A DNA stretch of 64,000 nucleotides from Syngnathus acus (taxonomy: Eukaryota > Chordata > Actinopteri > Syngnathiformes > Syngnathidae), in assembly GCF_901709675.1 (NCBI RefSeq), contig NC_051102.1, positions 10,549,412 through 10,613,411 on the forward strand, given 5' to 3'. A model generated the notes under the pieces. The model saw only the letters and a list, made by a program, of their open reading frames with translations, searched no databases and was not told the DNA's origin. Position numbers and translations under genes: made by a program. Below are positions 41,368 through 54,200 of this stretch, in pieces. Position 1 is the stretch's first letter. The number at the start of each line of letters is the position of its first letter.

Positions 41368-44300
41368 CATTAATGGTTATAGACGTCAAAGATATGAACT
41401 GGGTTGAGCATTGTCAGACAAAAGCTTTTGTTCACAGATTCTTCTGGTTTGTTCTCTCAAATGGTTCTTAACTCTGAGATAAGAACCTACAAACAGATGG
41501 CTTCCTTGTTACGCTTTGTAAAACATATCAGAGTAAGCTCATAATCTTAGTCCTGCTGTTATTCCTGAAGTGCTTGTTACAACAAGACTAAAAACGCTTC
41601 AACTTTTTGACGACTGCTCTGTGCTGCTACTGCTGCAATATTTTCCCGCAGTTGTTTTGTAACAATGTTTCTTCCGCAGAAAATAAAGACGCTGCACTGT
41701 ACTTTAAAAGCATCATTGTTGTAACCAATATGAAGAAGAAAGAGAACCACCGATGGCAGCATCTGTCGCTGCCTCTCGTTCTCCGTACATCATTATGATG
41801 TGGAGGCTAAAGTCTTTATCGCTTGCTCACCTGGGTCTCTCTAATCTCTCCTGGAATGGTGTTCATCATGCCTAATTACCCCTGCAGGGAGTTTTGGAAG
41901 ATGCTGCAGTGCTCACTCAGCTCTGAAGACAATGGGGTTAAAAATGGCACCACATGGGATTAATGAAGGGTTAAAGCAGCAAAAAGGAGGTGTGTGTGTG
42001 TGTGAGGCTGCATAAACCAACGGATTCTCACCTTACCCCAGGCACACATTACAAGATGAGGGCCTTAAATATAGTCAGTCGCTCCACAGGCCAATGAGAA
42101 AATTAGTCTATGATATTATCGCCTAATCGGCTGTTTGATTGGCAAGCTACAAGCTGATTGCGACATGGACCTGGACAAAAAGTTCCTTCTGGATTTTCAC
42201 TAGCTCAGTGATCATGTTCATCTATGGATGAATAGAATTATTGTCAGTATTAGTTCATCGGCCATGTTGGAAGTCCAGTTGAAGCGGATAAGGTAGGCTT
42301 CAAAGTCATGTTCATTTTTTTATCCATATATGAACCTAATCAGTTAATATCAGATCGTATGTTTCCTAGTCTCCTGCAAAGAAAAGAGCTGAGGTTGAGT
42401 AGAGAGAAATTTTGGATCCAGTGACAAAGACCCAAAACGATGATAAAGTGGCCGCCATAAACTATTACGATCAGGACACAATTCGAACATCACTCACCAG
42501 CCAACTGTGTGCAAAGACAAGCTGAAATAAAACCCGAGGCTGTTTTTCTTTTTGATGAGGAATAGTTGACAGCTTGGTTTACTTGAGCTAAACCAGCATT
42601 GGTTTTGCCTGACATAGAATAGAATAGAATAGAATAGATATTTATTGTCATTGTCAAACATGTACAACGAAATTTAAAAGTGCCAACCGATCAGAAGTCT
42701 ACATGATCCGAATCATGTAAATGTAGCCACTATCATGTCAATATTGGATTCCCGCTTGAGTTCAAATTGTTTTCCTTTTGAACCAAAAGTAATGAAAGAA
42801 AAATGAAATGTTTATTTGTGGCCTTTTCATATTTACATTTGAATACCACGGATGTAGAATTAGCAAGCAGTGTAGAAAATAGATGAGCTATTCTATAAAT
42901 GTGATTAAAAACAAAAACATCGCACCGTTCAGTGGATAAACACTGCAGGTCACTTTTCCGTATTAAATCCAAATCAAAAGAATGTTATGGCCATATCTGC
43001 TCCTTGTTAGCATCTGGATGCATTTTCATCTTCCCATTTCTATCTGTTGGATGATGTGTGCATGTACTACATGCGGGGTAGCATCTGGACACAAAGCGTG
43101 ACTCCTTGTGGACGACATCAAGCCTGCCGCGCCCTATTTTCCATGTGCTTTCCTCTTGACCGTGAATGTCTGATGGTCTTCCACTTGAATACAGTTGGCC
43201 CGGTGCCCAAAGCGAGGCCTGTGACCCCCTTGACTCTCTCTCTTTCTCTCCCTCTCAATATTCTCTGCATTGTTTTGCTACACCTGTGGTCTCGAGGCTG
43301 TTTTTCCGCCCTGTGTATTTCCAATGTGTGTACATAACATATGCAGACATTCAGTCAGGGGTAGAGATGATGTTTGATTCTTATCGTGTTTACGCGCCTC
43401 ATTTTTTTTTTTTTTTTGGTGTCCTTTAGAGAATATTTGAACAAGCAGCACATCTGACAAAATGTCCCATCTTTGCACTCTCTCTTCCCACCGCTTTCCC
43501 TTCGGAGCCTGTGATCACATTTGTGACACAGATCTTCTTTCTCCAAATCAAATATCACTGACTCACATCTGAAATGCGCACGCTTTGTTCTCGTGAAGGT
43601 TATGGGCACGTACGTGTGTGTGTGGAAAAAAAGGCGTATTTTCATGCTGCTGCTGCCTCCAGCTTTGATAGCTACGTTTACATGGATAACATTTTTTCAA
43701 TTCGATCACAGTTCGATTGAAATTACAATCGGATGCATTGTTTCCTCCTGATTTTTGGACATATATTGTCCATGTGCTGGTCCCTGGCCATTGGATCTTA
43801 TGATGGTGAATGTGTGTTAATCTCCGTGCTCGTACGAGGCTGCTGCAAGTCGCACGTCTCTCGGCAGGGCATTAGCCCTCTGAAAAGGCAAGGTCAAAGT
43901 AACGCAGAATACACAGACGCAAACAGCGAGAGCGACTGGCGAACCTCCCAGGCGTAGGCTCTCCGGCAGAGGGAACCTTCAAAGAGAATTGAATTATAGA
44001 ACCTATTCTGGAAGCATGCTCAATATAGCTTGTGTTGAAAAAAAATAAAAAAATCGTAAAGTTGTAAATAGTTAACAGTAAACGAATATTAATCATATAA
44101 AATATATTTTCAATTCCTGTGATCATCATATTTACTGTATTCCTCTCAATTGACAGTAAAATTAATTTAGTGGTGCAATATTCCTAAAATAAACACAGTA
44201 CATTTGAAAACAGATAGTATATCATACAATGGAACTGCCCCTGAGGACAAACAGTATTGAATTCAATTTCAAAAAATGGTTGAAAATGAAAAGATGCCTT

Positions 44301-45460
44301 GGAGTTTGATTGGCCGCCATGCCTGACGTGACATCACCTGTCGAAGACCAAAGCGTACTTCAATTTAAATATGAAACAATCCATAATGCCTTTTTACATT
44401 TTGACAGCTGCATCTCCATTTATTGTAGAGAAAGAGGTCATTTAGTTTGCCAGAGAGCGAGCATACAGATCTTAGTCACGTAGGTAAAGTCTATCAGACT
44501 GAATGTTGGAGCCTTCTGGCTTTTGCTTTGCTTTGAACAAATTGCACTGTCAGGAGAACGCAACAACATACAGTAAAGACGGCTGGCTGCGAGTGGTGCG
44601 TGCGTGCGAGGTCGACCACAGTTCAAGAGGCAGCGAAGGAAATTACTTCTCATTTTGGGGCACGAGGTGCCAGTTAAGCATCTGACCCTCAGGAATACAA
44701 CAAAACTAAAAATATCAACCAATTTGCAATAACCAAGAGTTTCCTTTCATAAAAAAAGAATCTTCAAGTAGAACAAAATAATCAGTGTTGTAGAGATAAA
44801 AACAAACATGAAAAATTGACCCTACACTCAAGGGAAAATGGATTTTAGTCTATGATCAGACAGTGTAGCCATAACTTGGATCCAGACCTCAAGACACACA
44901 AAACAGCTGGTTGGGAGAGCACAAGACCAAGATAAGGGGAAGAGAACTGGAGCAGATGGCTGACCCATCTGCTAGATGGAGGAAAAGTGAAGCGTAGGGG
45001 GGGAAGACTTGACGTGTGTGTGTGCGAACAATGGGAGTTGGGGAATCTTCTATAGGAGCTTTATGTGCTCACCAGGGCTCCATCATCATAGCCAGATGCC
45101 AATGGTTACTGCAATGGTTATGTCAATCCCGTATTATGGAAAATGTACTTTTTAATTGCTTGTATACAAAATGGTGGCTCTCTGGAGTGTCTCCCAGTGC
45201 CCACCTACCAAGTGGGCAAGCCACAGATGGGACTATGGGGAAGCACTAACAAAAGGGAAGCACAACTGCAGCGTTGGCATAACTTAACATTGCTTTTATA
45301 TTCTGATAACTAGGGCATACTCAAATGTGCAGTGAAGTTTTCAAAAGGTGGTGATTTAGTGTTGATTTTTTTTTTTTTGGAGTTCACTGACATGCCCTCC
45401 ATGATGTAGTTGTTTGTTTGCCAGCATTGGTTCATTGGCCACTCTGGGATTGTAAATGCA
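41368..45460. other. Non-coding region
   Basis: No coding exon recognised. Short GT repeat at about 41991-42003 and a T-rich run at about 43402-43417. A 42612-42690 segment (AATAG units, then TTTATTGTCATTGTC and ACAACGAAAT) looks like the end of a dispersed fish retroelement. Confidence 0.35.
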
Positions 45461-45462
45461 AG

Positions 45463-45613
45463 CGTGAATGGTTGTCGAATTCTATATGTGCCATATGATT
45501 GACAGGCAACCAGTCCAGAATGTACTCTGCCTCTCGCCTAAAGTCAACTGGGATAAGCTCCAGCTTGCTACAACCCTGAACAAGATAAGTGCTATAGAAA
45601 ATGGATGGATGCT
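45463..45613 (+). repeat. Dispersed fish repeat, retroelement 3'-tail type
   Basis: Contains the phrases GACAGGCAACCAGTCCAGAA, CTGCCTCTCGCCTAAAGTCA, CTGGGATAAGCTCCAGC and ATAGAAAATGGATGGATG. These mark a very common interspersed repeat in fish genomes. The copy is diverged. Confidence 0.65.
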
Positions 45614-45930
45614 TTTCAATATCAGCTTTCCGCTTGCCCCTTGATGTCATTTTTCTTCTTCCTCCCAGTGACAGTGCTTGTATTTGACATTTTTTTCTTC
45701 TTCAGTGGAGTTGTTTTCTTCTTGTTTTGCACATTCCTGTCGCTTTATTTTCATTTTCATATCCCCTGCTGAGTTTGGGTGAGAGGCAGGGTACACCACG
45801 TGCCTGGTGGCCAGCCAATTGCAGATTGAAAAATATGTCACTATCGAAAAATGGTTTTCACCGACAAAACCTTTTGGTGTCGATTGAAACGCAAAATGTT
45901 GTCGTTAAAGTAGCCATAGCATTTTGATAA

Positions 45931-46003
45931 GGCCTAATCTCATCTGATCTTAGAAGCTAAATTGGGTCAAGCCTACTTTGTACTCGGACTGGAGTCAGGA
46001 AGT
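45931..46003 (+). pseudogene. 5S-rRNA-like fragment (5S pseudogene or 5S-derived SINE head)
   Basis: CTAATCTCATCTGATCTTAG then AAGCTAAATTGGGTCAAGCC follows the internal promoter-bearing part of vertebrate 5S rRNA (GATCTCGTCTGATCTC, AAGCTAAGCAGGGTC, GCCTGGTTAGTAC). Substitutions are scattered and the 5' part of 5S is missing. It is not a functional rRNA gene. Confidence 0.6.
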
Positions 46004-49000
46004 GAAAAAAAAAAAGTCAAGAAAAAGTAGTGGAACATAATTTGCTCAATAATTTGACTCAACTGTTTGTCTTTCTCTCTTTTCTTATTTTTAATAATGT
46101 CACATTTTTATTATGACTGATTTTAAGCATACTGAGAGAGGACACTGACCCCGTAAGAATAAACTATACTCCTGTTATTATTATGAGGATCTCATTATGA
46201 TGCCTTTGTGACTGCTTGCTCTTCATCAAAATGAAATGAATGGATCTCATGTTTTTATCTCACTCCTAGTGGGAAGCCAAATAAATTTCATTTTGAAGGT
46301 TACACGCTGTTATATGGTCATGTAACAAAACAAACCAGTGAACCAAATGTTTATTTCCCCTAATAATGTTGACTTCAGTAGATGCGCCAAAACACACATT
46401 CATTATAACAAAGGGCAATTCAAAAAGGTTGCGGTTGTTGCCCAACGTGCGCTCGCACGTCACGTTCGATGAGGAAGAAAAAAAGACATCAATGGAAAAG
46501 ATCCAGATAAATGACAGGAGTGAGTCAAAATATTGGTGCGGCGGATGATGTAAGATGGAATGTCGATGAAGCCTTTGAAAAATCAAAAAAATCACATCGA
46601 TGTCAGAAAATGGGGAGCAATTTCTGGAGAATGGCAGGAACTCTGCCTCCACCTGTAATTTACACTCTGTCAGACGGAACAATAAGGTCCACTGATGAAT
46701 GCCAGATGCAACACCATGGAAAAATGACTTTGCGTGGACGGGGGCCACCACGATATGGCGTCCTATTTCATATTCCACCGTTTTGTATTCCAGTCACAGA
46801 GTCCACTTTCATCACACCCCATCATTGTTAGTGTGATTGCAGGTATGAGCGATTCATCATCACTGCTGGCTTCTCAGCCACTGGCGACTCCATTCTTCAT
46901 GTGTGAGTGTGCATGGGCTTGTTTCTTGGAATTAACCTGCGTGTCATTTGTGCAAACTTTTCTTTTCTCTCTGCTTGGATGGCTGAAGATGATCGCCGTT
47001 ATTGTGATGATCACTCACTTTGCCCGTCTGGTGTTTGCTGTCCGTCCGTCTTTTTGCTGAACGTCCGCATAAACAGCTGCTTTTGTCTCCTTTCCGTGTC
47101 TTGTGATATGGACGCCAACGCTTGATTGTCTTTGTATTCATTCCAGTGTGGTGGTTCATCTCGCTGGCGCACCCTTTGCTTCGAGGAAAGCGGGCAGGAA
47201 AAGGGGAATGCAGAAAAGCCATTTATCAGCTGGCAGTCTGACATTGAGCCGGTACTCTTGAAGATGAAAGGTGACACCTCACGCGCACTTACACCAATAT
47301 TCAAATTTCCCATTTTAAAATGCTGGGTACGTTTTCAGACGTTTCATACATTAACAATGCATTAAGGGACATTGCTCGAAAATGTGCTTTGAAATTCGCA
47401 GAAACACATTCATTTATTTATAGTGGATGAAAGAGCTGCTTTAAAGTGAATTGACTTTTAGAGTGTATTTATCAGGATTCCGGTGGGTTATTTTTAAGCT
47501 CTATGTGAAATATTCTTCATATTATACAATATAATAATAATAATAATAATCTACAAGACATTTGGATAACAGTCGGACGGTAATAATATATATTTAAAAA
47601 AAAAAATATATATATATAACGGTCAAACTTTTTGGAGCTTTTGAATGGCCTAGAGCCAGTAACAAGTAGGAGTCATGCAAAACTCCTTTCACCTCTGCTT
47701 TTCCTTTCCATCTGGGTCATTGGTGTTTTTCGGCCCCCAAGTTATAAATACAATGTTATACAGAATAAGCAGCTGCAATACATACAATTTCCACCCACTT
47801 GGGGCGAGTTGAATCAAACAAAACCTGTTTTTTTTCTGTGGTTATTGACTTCCCCGAGATTATCAGAGCAATACATTTCTTGAATGTAACTCAGCAATAT
47901 TAGTAACATTTCCACTTTTATCACTTCATTCTGAGCTTGTGCTGTGCTTCCAAATGTTAAAAAGCACCAGGGCTACCTAAAGTGTAAAAGCTTCTTTTAA
48001 ATTGGGCCGCCTCCACCACTTTTACACTGCGTTCAAGTGAGTGACCCCACAATTTAGCGCCCATTTGTGATGTTGGTGAAAGATGGCAATCTTAACCCAT
48101 CACACATCCACCAACAGCAACAATTGAGTGCGTTTGGAGTCAAATGACGCTTTTGGTCGCTACAATGTTTCCATATTAAGCCAACGCCCGACAACATGAC
48201 GCGTTTCTCCAAATAATTCAACCAATGGGTGAATTTGTGAAGAAGCAGGCATGCATATCATGAATCTCCTTTCAAGTGAGCACAACTTTCAAATTCAAAC
48301 ATAGCATCCTAAAGTCAGAGCAGATGTAAGACCACCATCTGCATGACGCTGGCTGGGGCTCATATGTGATAAGGAACACAACCCAAGCAGCATTTTTGGA
48401 TGTTGGCCCTGAAAGACAAGCGGTAAAGCTGCATCACAGTTGGAGGCGCTTGTGAGTTGGCCGCTAGAAAAGCAACAAAGCCACAGCCACTGGCACACTT
48501 GACGGCACACAAGGTGGCCTGCCTGGAGTTGCTGGAAGATGAAGAGCGCCGAACTTTTGATTGAGCCCCAACCAAAACAACACAAACACCCCAGCACTGT
48601 GTTTAAACTCTTGAGATTTCCATCATAAATTATAATGTGCAAGGTCATTTTGAAAATGAGGTTCCTTGAATATGTTGCGCGGCGTTACATTTCATTAATC
48701 AGCTGTCACCCATGTAATGGGGCTGAACATAATGGTATTTTCAGCACTGTTGTCAAACCTTCTGCTTTACTATATAACAAACTACGCGTCTACTGATAAG
48801 CACCAGGTGATGAATTGATTCATTAGGAAGCTTTGAAGCAGAAAGCAGCGCAAATCACAATGAGCAATACTTGTGCATTTCTCTGCCGCACATTTGAAAA
48901 GCCCCATTGTGTCAATTGTACTTAATTTGGGAGACAAGTTTGAGAAGTTGAACACGTTCAGTGAAAATAACAACCACCCTCTTAGTTAGGATGGAAAAAC

Positions 49001-49425
49001 AAATCACAAATTTTGCTGACATTGACAAAGTAATTGGCCCTTCTAACTGTGAAAAAAAAACAAAATGGGAAGAAAAATGATTTCTTTTGTGGAAGATAAG
49101 AGACTACTCCAAAATAAATAGAAAGTAATAAGCAACAATTCCTCTGCCAGACACTTTAGAATAACTGCTCACACTTCAATTTCTGACCCTGAAGTATCAT
49201 CCACCTAATTTATTGGACTCCCAAAAAAAATGATCAAAGTGCAATATGCTGAGTTCCCTGGGTGAGAGCAGTTAAATGCTGTAAAGAAAATCAAAGAAAA
49301 ATAATGTCAATGTCAATTCATTCATCTTTGCCATCAACTGTTTATTCGGCTTGATAACCAAAAATCGGACTATTGCTGAAAAACCAGCAAGATATCAACT
49401 ATAAAAAGGTTTTAGTCAATCTCGA
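46004..49425. other. Non-coding region
   Basis: No coding exon recognised. An AAT tandem repeat at about 47530-47550 and an AT-rich TA run at about 47596-47620 are present. Confidence 0.4.
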
Positions 49426-49427
49426 AG

Positions 49428-49530
49428 CAGCCATTCTCAAAGTGTGGTGCGAGTACCACTGGTAGAAAGTAGGCTCCCTCTAGTGGTATGCAAAAGTATC
49501 ACAAAATGAAATGTTCAAATGGTGTAGAAT
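49428..49530. repeat. Probable dispersed repeat
   Basis: The words TTCTCAAAGTGTGGTGCGAG, TACCACTGGTAG and CTCCCTCTAGTGGTATGC are shared by a frequent fish repeat that begins with CTCAAAGTGTGGT. The ends are not resolved in this copy. Confidence 0.4.
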
Positions 49531-50992
49531 GGTTACTGTAGCTTTTTTAATTCTAGTATCGACAGTAACTTTTCCATTCAATTCATTTTTTTTAGGTTTT
49601 TGGGTGTAAAAAAAACAAGAACTGCTGTATGTGTTTTACTAGCTAAAGAGGAGGAAAAAAAGAAAGAACTGGCTGAGTGTAAGCTTGAAAAGCAGCAAAG
49701 CAGAAATGTGTCACTGGGTCACTGTCACAGGCGCAATTTCTTTTTGTTGCTGCTCCTTCTTTTGGAATAAGTACTGCCCAAAAAAGCCACTAAAGCAATA
49801 ACAAAACAAAAAAAAAGGATTTTGCTCTGGCGTTGGGTGATATGCTGAGATCCCTTGCAAAGTTAAAAATTCTCCTTCAAAGTTGCACAATACATCACCT
49901 TGTCAAGTGATCCCATTTTGAAGGATTCGATTCATCTCATGCATGTTTAAGGATATCAAATATTTAACCTTCTATAGGCGGAACAAAAAAAGGGTGTTAA
50001 AACTCTCAGGGAGCTTTTTTTGTATCCCCTGGAGGTGTTGGGAAATGTTCCGCTCGCTGTAGCGGCTTAAATGAGGCTGATTTTGCCAGTGGCGCGGCAG
50101 CTTTACCTGTTTCTCTTCTTCTGGTGCAGCTGCTGCTCATGTCAACAATATCTTCTGCTTCAAGGTTCCATTTGGCTTTTTAAAGGTTGTTTTGCATTTA
50201 AACTCCAGCTGGTAGACAGCAAACATCTGGTTGCAAGGGGCTCTGCTGTGCATATTTTCTCTCCACTATGCACACAACAATTAATATGCTCACCAACGCC
50301 GCTAATGCTCACCTCGTAATTATGCAGATAATTTCTCGGCCAAGTAAGTAATTGTTCTGCTTTCACATTAACGCAATGCTCAAAGATATGATTCTTTTTG
50401 GCACGGTTACATCTTTTATTTAGATGAGTTCAAATGTATGCATATTGTGAGCAGGTTATTGCCGCTAGTATATTCATATTATGATCACGCTATTAAAAAT
50501 GCAGAAACATCGCTCCAGTAAAAATACATCAACCAAACATACAGTATGCTTTAATACTATATAGGCTCATTTATCAAGCCAGTCCATGAACGCAAATGTC
50601 TGAGGCGTTTGTCTAATAGCTACAGTGCACAATTTCCCACTTGTATCGGGAACAATATTCATTTTTTCTCTGCCGTGTGGCAGATGTGCAAAGCATGACT
50701 TAAACATACTTGAATTACCTACAGGAAAATTGTTTTTAAATCGGGTTAAACTGTAGGTCAGCTAACATCCCAAAACAGATCGTGTCGACTTTAGTGGTTC
50801 CACTGCATGTTTGATATTCTGTTTGTAGTTTTCACTTTGGCACTGTATTTTTCCTGAAGGGTCTTTTAAACATGTATATTTGCTACGTGGGGAAATGTCA
50901 TTAGAATTCTACTATTCAATTTCATTTCATGTATCTGATTAGAAGGTGAAATTTATGGTGCAAAGTTCAAAATAGAAAATGCCATACAGGAG
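49531..50992. other. Non-coding region
   Basis: No coding exon recognised. A TAATTATGCAGATAATTT motif at 50317-50334 combines homeodomain cores with a POU-like ATGCAGAT. Its function is unknown. Confidence 0.35.
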
Positions 50993-51374
50993 TACCGTAT
51001 TTTCTGGACTATAAGGCGCACCTTCGATGAATGGCCCATTTTAAAACTTTGTCCTTATATAAGGCGCACCATTAATGCATCATGTCAGATTTTTAATCCA
51101 AATGAAATCATTCTCCATTTTATCTTTTTTATTTCAACTACAGACGCAACAAATTACTTTATAATCACAAAATAATGATCCATAGTCTTTTTGATTCATG
51201 ATTCATAGTCTTCAGCGGGACACTTATGATTGATTTCATGATACAATGCTTGGGGCCAGTTTCAATTTAGGAATTTGCTCCATATATAAGGCGCAGCGGA
51301 CTATAAGGCGCACTGTCGGCTTTTGAGGAAATTTGAGGTTTTTAGGTGCGCCTTATAGTCCGGAAAATACGGTA
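50993..51374. mobile_element. MITE copy 2, same family as the element at 17935
   Basis: Left end TACCGTATTTTCTGGACTAT, right end CTTATAGTCCGGAAAATACG and then GTA, giving inverted repeats of about 30 bases with one or two mismatches. Sub-terminal TATAAGGCGCACC and GCGCCTTATA blocks are shared with copy 1. No coding capacity. Confidence 0.85.
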
Positions 51375-52944
51375 TGGTCACATATTGTGAGATAGACTTC
51401 AAGAGTGACCGATGTGGGTGACAAATATATTTTCCCAACCTCAAATGATCTTGCTTTATATTACTTTTAAAATGATAATAACTTTCATCTTACGAAGGGA
51501 GGCTTTAACAGTCTTGAAGATTTCAGGTGAGCTGAGCAGCTACTGTCGCAGTGTTTCACTTTATATGAGCATTATATATTCTCTCTGGGGTACGCCGAGT
51601 GGGCTTGACTGAAGACTCGCGCGGTGTGAATATGGATTGGTGATCGGAAATCAGTTCAACTTCCGACTCCACGTTAGAAGTGATAGAGATGAAGAGGATC
51701 AAAAGTACAGAAGCTTCACTCCGGTGTCGTTCAAAATTTGCAAAACTCTCAAATTGATATGTAATTGCCAAGCAGTGGAATTAAGTGCTTGAGTGGCACT
51801 TTTCACAGAAGTCTGTCAGGAATGGTGTTGAAGCAGAGGAGTCGATTCCAGATTGAACAGCAAAATGTCAGGCACTTTAATAGATGTCTGGAGAGAAAAG
51901 TATACATAATGCAAGACAGCTGCACAGGACGGAAAACCGGAAATAAATTAGATTACGCCACAGCATACGTCAACCGAGGAGTGGCCGACGAGATTAAAAA
52001 GTATTTCAGCATGATGAGATTGTGAGCATGAGCAGATCAGAATACTGATCACAATGCTTGGATTTTTTTTTCTTTCGAAACATCAACAGTTAAAACTCTT
52101 GGAACGGAACATTGAAAAATTCAAAGCAGTCACCAAAACAGGAAACAAAAATTGGAAGAATCGAAAAAAACAAGTTTGTTTGTTTAAGCTGGATGTAGAA
52201 AATAGCTTCTATTACAAAAATGTATGAAAAATAATTCAGTCGTTTTCTTAATTCATGATCATATTAGCTAAAACAACCTTCTTAGTAAAAAAGATAAAAT
52301 CATCTTTCCATTTTTTGTCTTCATATAAATGAACATTACCAGATGGAATTGACAGTGCTATTATGTACAAGTGTGACCAGCTGGACTGCAAACACAAGCC
52401 TTCTAATTATTAGATATTATAATATTTTCCACATTTGAACAACCTCCAGATATAGCACTGCATTTCCTTTTCTACTATTTTTCATCTTCCTCTCTCTTGC
52501 CCAATTCAGATCTTGATTACTTTCACAGATCAACGGCTTTTCAGATGATGATGATGATGACGACGAGCAAAGTCCCCTTTAGTATAAACCCAATGACACA
52601 TACACCAACGCAGAAATGATAATGACGTATATAAATAATAATGCATCCATATATAGCAATCATTTGCATTCAGACAATTGCTCTTGCCTCTCTTCAGGCA
52701 AAGAGCCCATAATTGTCATATCTGGAATTTGGCAATGAGCAGACGCCAATTGACAAGTCTGTGGCGTGCTGTCACTCTCGGTGGCATTATTGTGACACTC
52801 TTAACAGTAAATGCCACGCAGGAAAAGGAGGTATGAATGCGGACCAAGGAAAAAGAGACGACCACAGTGCAGTGCTCTCGGGAGCAAACATCACCTTCTG
52901 TCTGGCTGCCTGACAGCAAGGGCCAGACGGGTGTCGGGGAAGAG
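51375..52944. other. Non-coding region
   Basis: No coding exon recognised. A short GAT repeat is at about 52546-52560. Confidence 0.4.
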
Positions 52945-53105
<161 letters not shown>

Positions 53106-53750
53106 TGCGCACGCAGAGGTGTGGCATCTTTCCAACTTGGAGAAGGACATCTGTCGGTCTCCACTCTGCTCGTGCTGTAGTCTTATTAGAATCCGTCGAT
53201 GTGAAAGACGGTCGGTCCTGCAAGCGCGCGGCCGTCTGCTAGCGTCGTGCTATCTGTCACTCTGTCTGTTTCTCCACATTTGCCTGGAAGGCTGCATGTT
53301 TCCCGTGCCAGGAAGGGCACTTTCTGCCCACCTGCTTGCCGATAAGACAGACGCATCTGCTGCTTTCCTACCACTTCACATATATTCCCATCTTCTACTA
53401 TGTGCAGGGACATTTGTCGGCCTGTCGAGCGTATATGACGGAAATATACTGATCGAAGCTGCAGCGGGAAAAAGCATGGCCCCCTCCCCTCCACGAAGCA
53501 ATGCACAACGGTGCCCTTGCAAAACATGCATGTTGATGTTGTCGGCCTGCACACAAGTGTGCTCGCTCGCTCGCTGATGTGCAAGAAAATTGGATAGAAA
53601 GGATAGCGAAATATCCTTCTTGAGTGTGTTGTGAGTGCTATGGAGTATGGTGGCAGTAATTCAGACAGGTTGACAGAAATAGGAGCAATCGAGACATGAC
53701 ATCCCGTCTGGGAAAAAGATATCAAAGAATAACTACCATCCTTACTTCTA
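53106..53750. other. Non-coding region
   Basis: Somewhat higher GC content than its flanks. No exon recognised. Confidence 0.35.
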
Positions 53751-54200
53751 GCTTAAAGAGGACGTCAACGCGCTTTTTTTTCTTCTTTTTTTTATAATAT
53801 GTTGTATGTGTCCCCACTAGTCTAAACATGACATTCTGATTAATATTGCGTTTGTGGAATAGTATAAGTTCAGCAGCAAAATTCCTCCGTTTTTATCCAT
53901 CTCAGGTGGCGGCCATTTTGCCACTTACTGAAAATGACATCACAGTTGCCAGCTCAGGTCACAACCAATCGCGGCTCACCGATTGTCTGAAGCTGAGCTG
54001 TGATTAGTTGTGAATTGACTGGCGACTGTGATGTCATTTTCAGTCAACGGCAAAATGGCCGCCCACTGAGATGGATAAAAACAAGTGGAAATTGATATTC
54101 CACAAATGAAACATTCATCAGAAAACGGTGTTTTGACTGGTTGGGCTGCGCAGAACATATAATATAAGAACATTTGGGGATTGACTTCCACTTTAATGCC
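53751..54200. mobile_element. Foldback-type inverted-repeat element
   Basis: The two halves are imperfect reverse complements. Left: TTTTTATCCATCTCAGGTGG at 53890-53910, GGCCATTTTGCC, ACTGAAAATGACATCACAGT. Right: ACTGTGATGTCATTTTCAGT, GGCAAAATGGCC, ACTGAGATGGATAAAAAC. Outer arms also pair (TTTGTGGAATA with TATTCCACAAA; CTTAAAGAGGACGTCAA with TTGACTTCCACTTTAA). There is no coding capacity and the target duplication is not clear. Confidence 0.75.
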
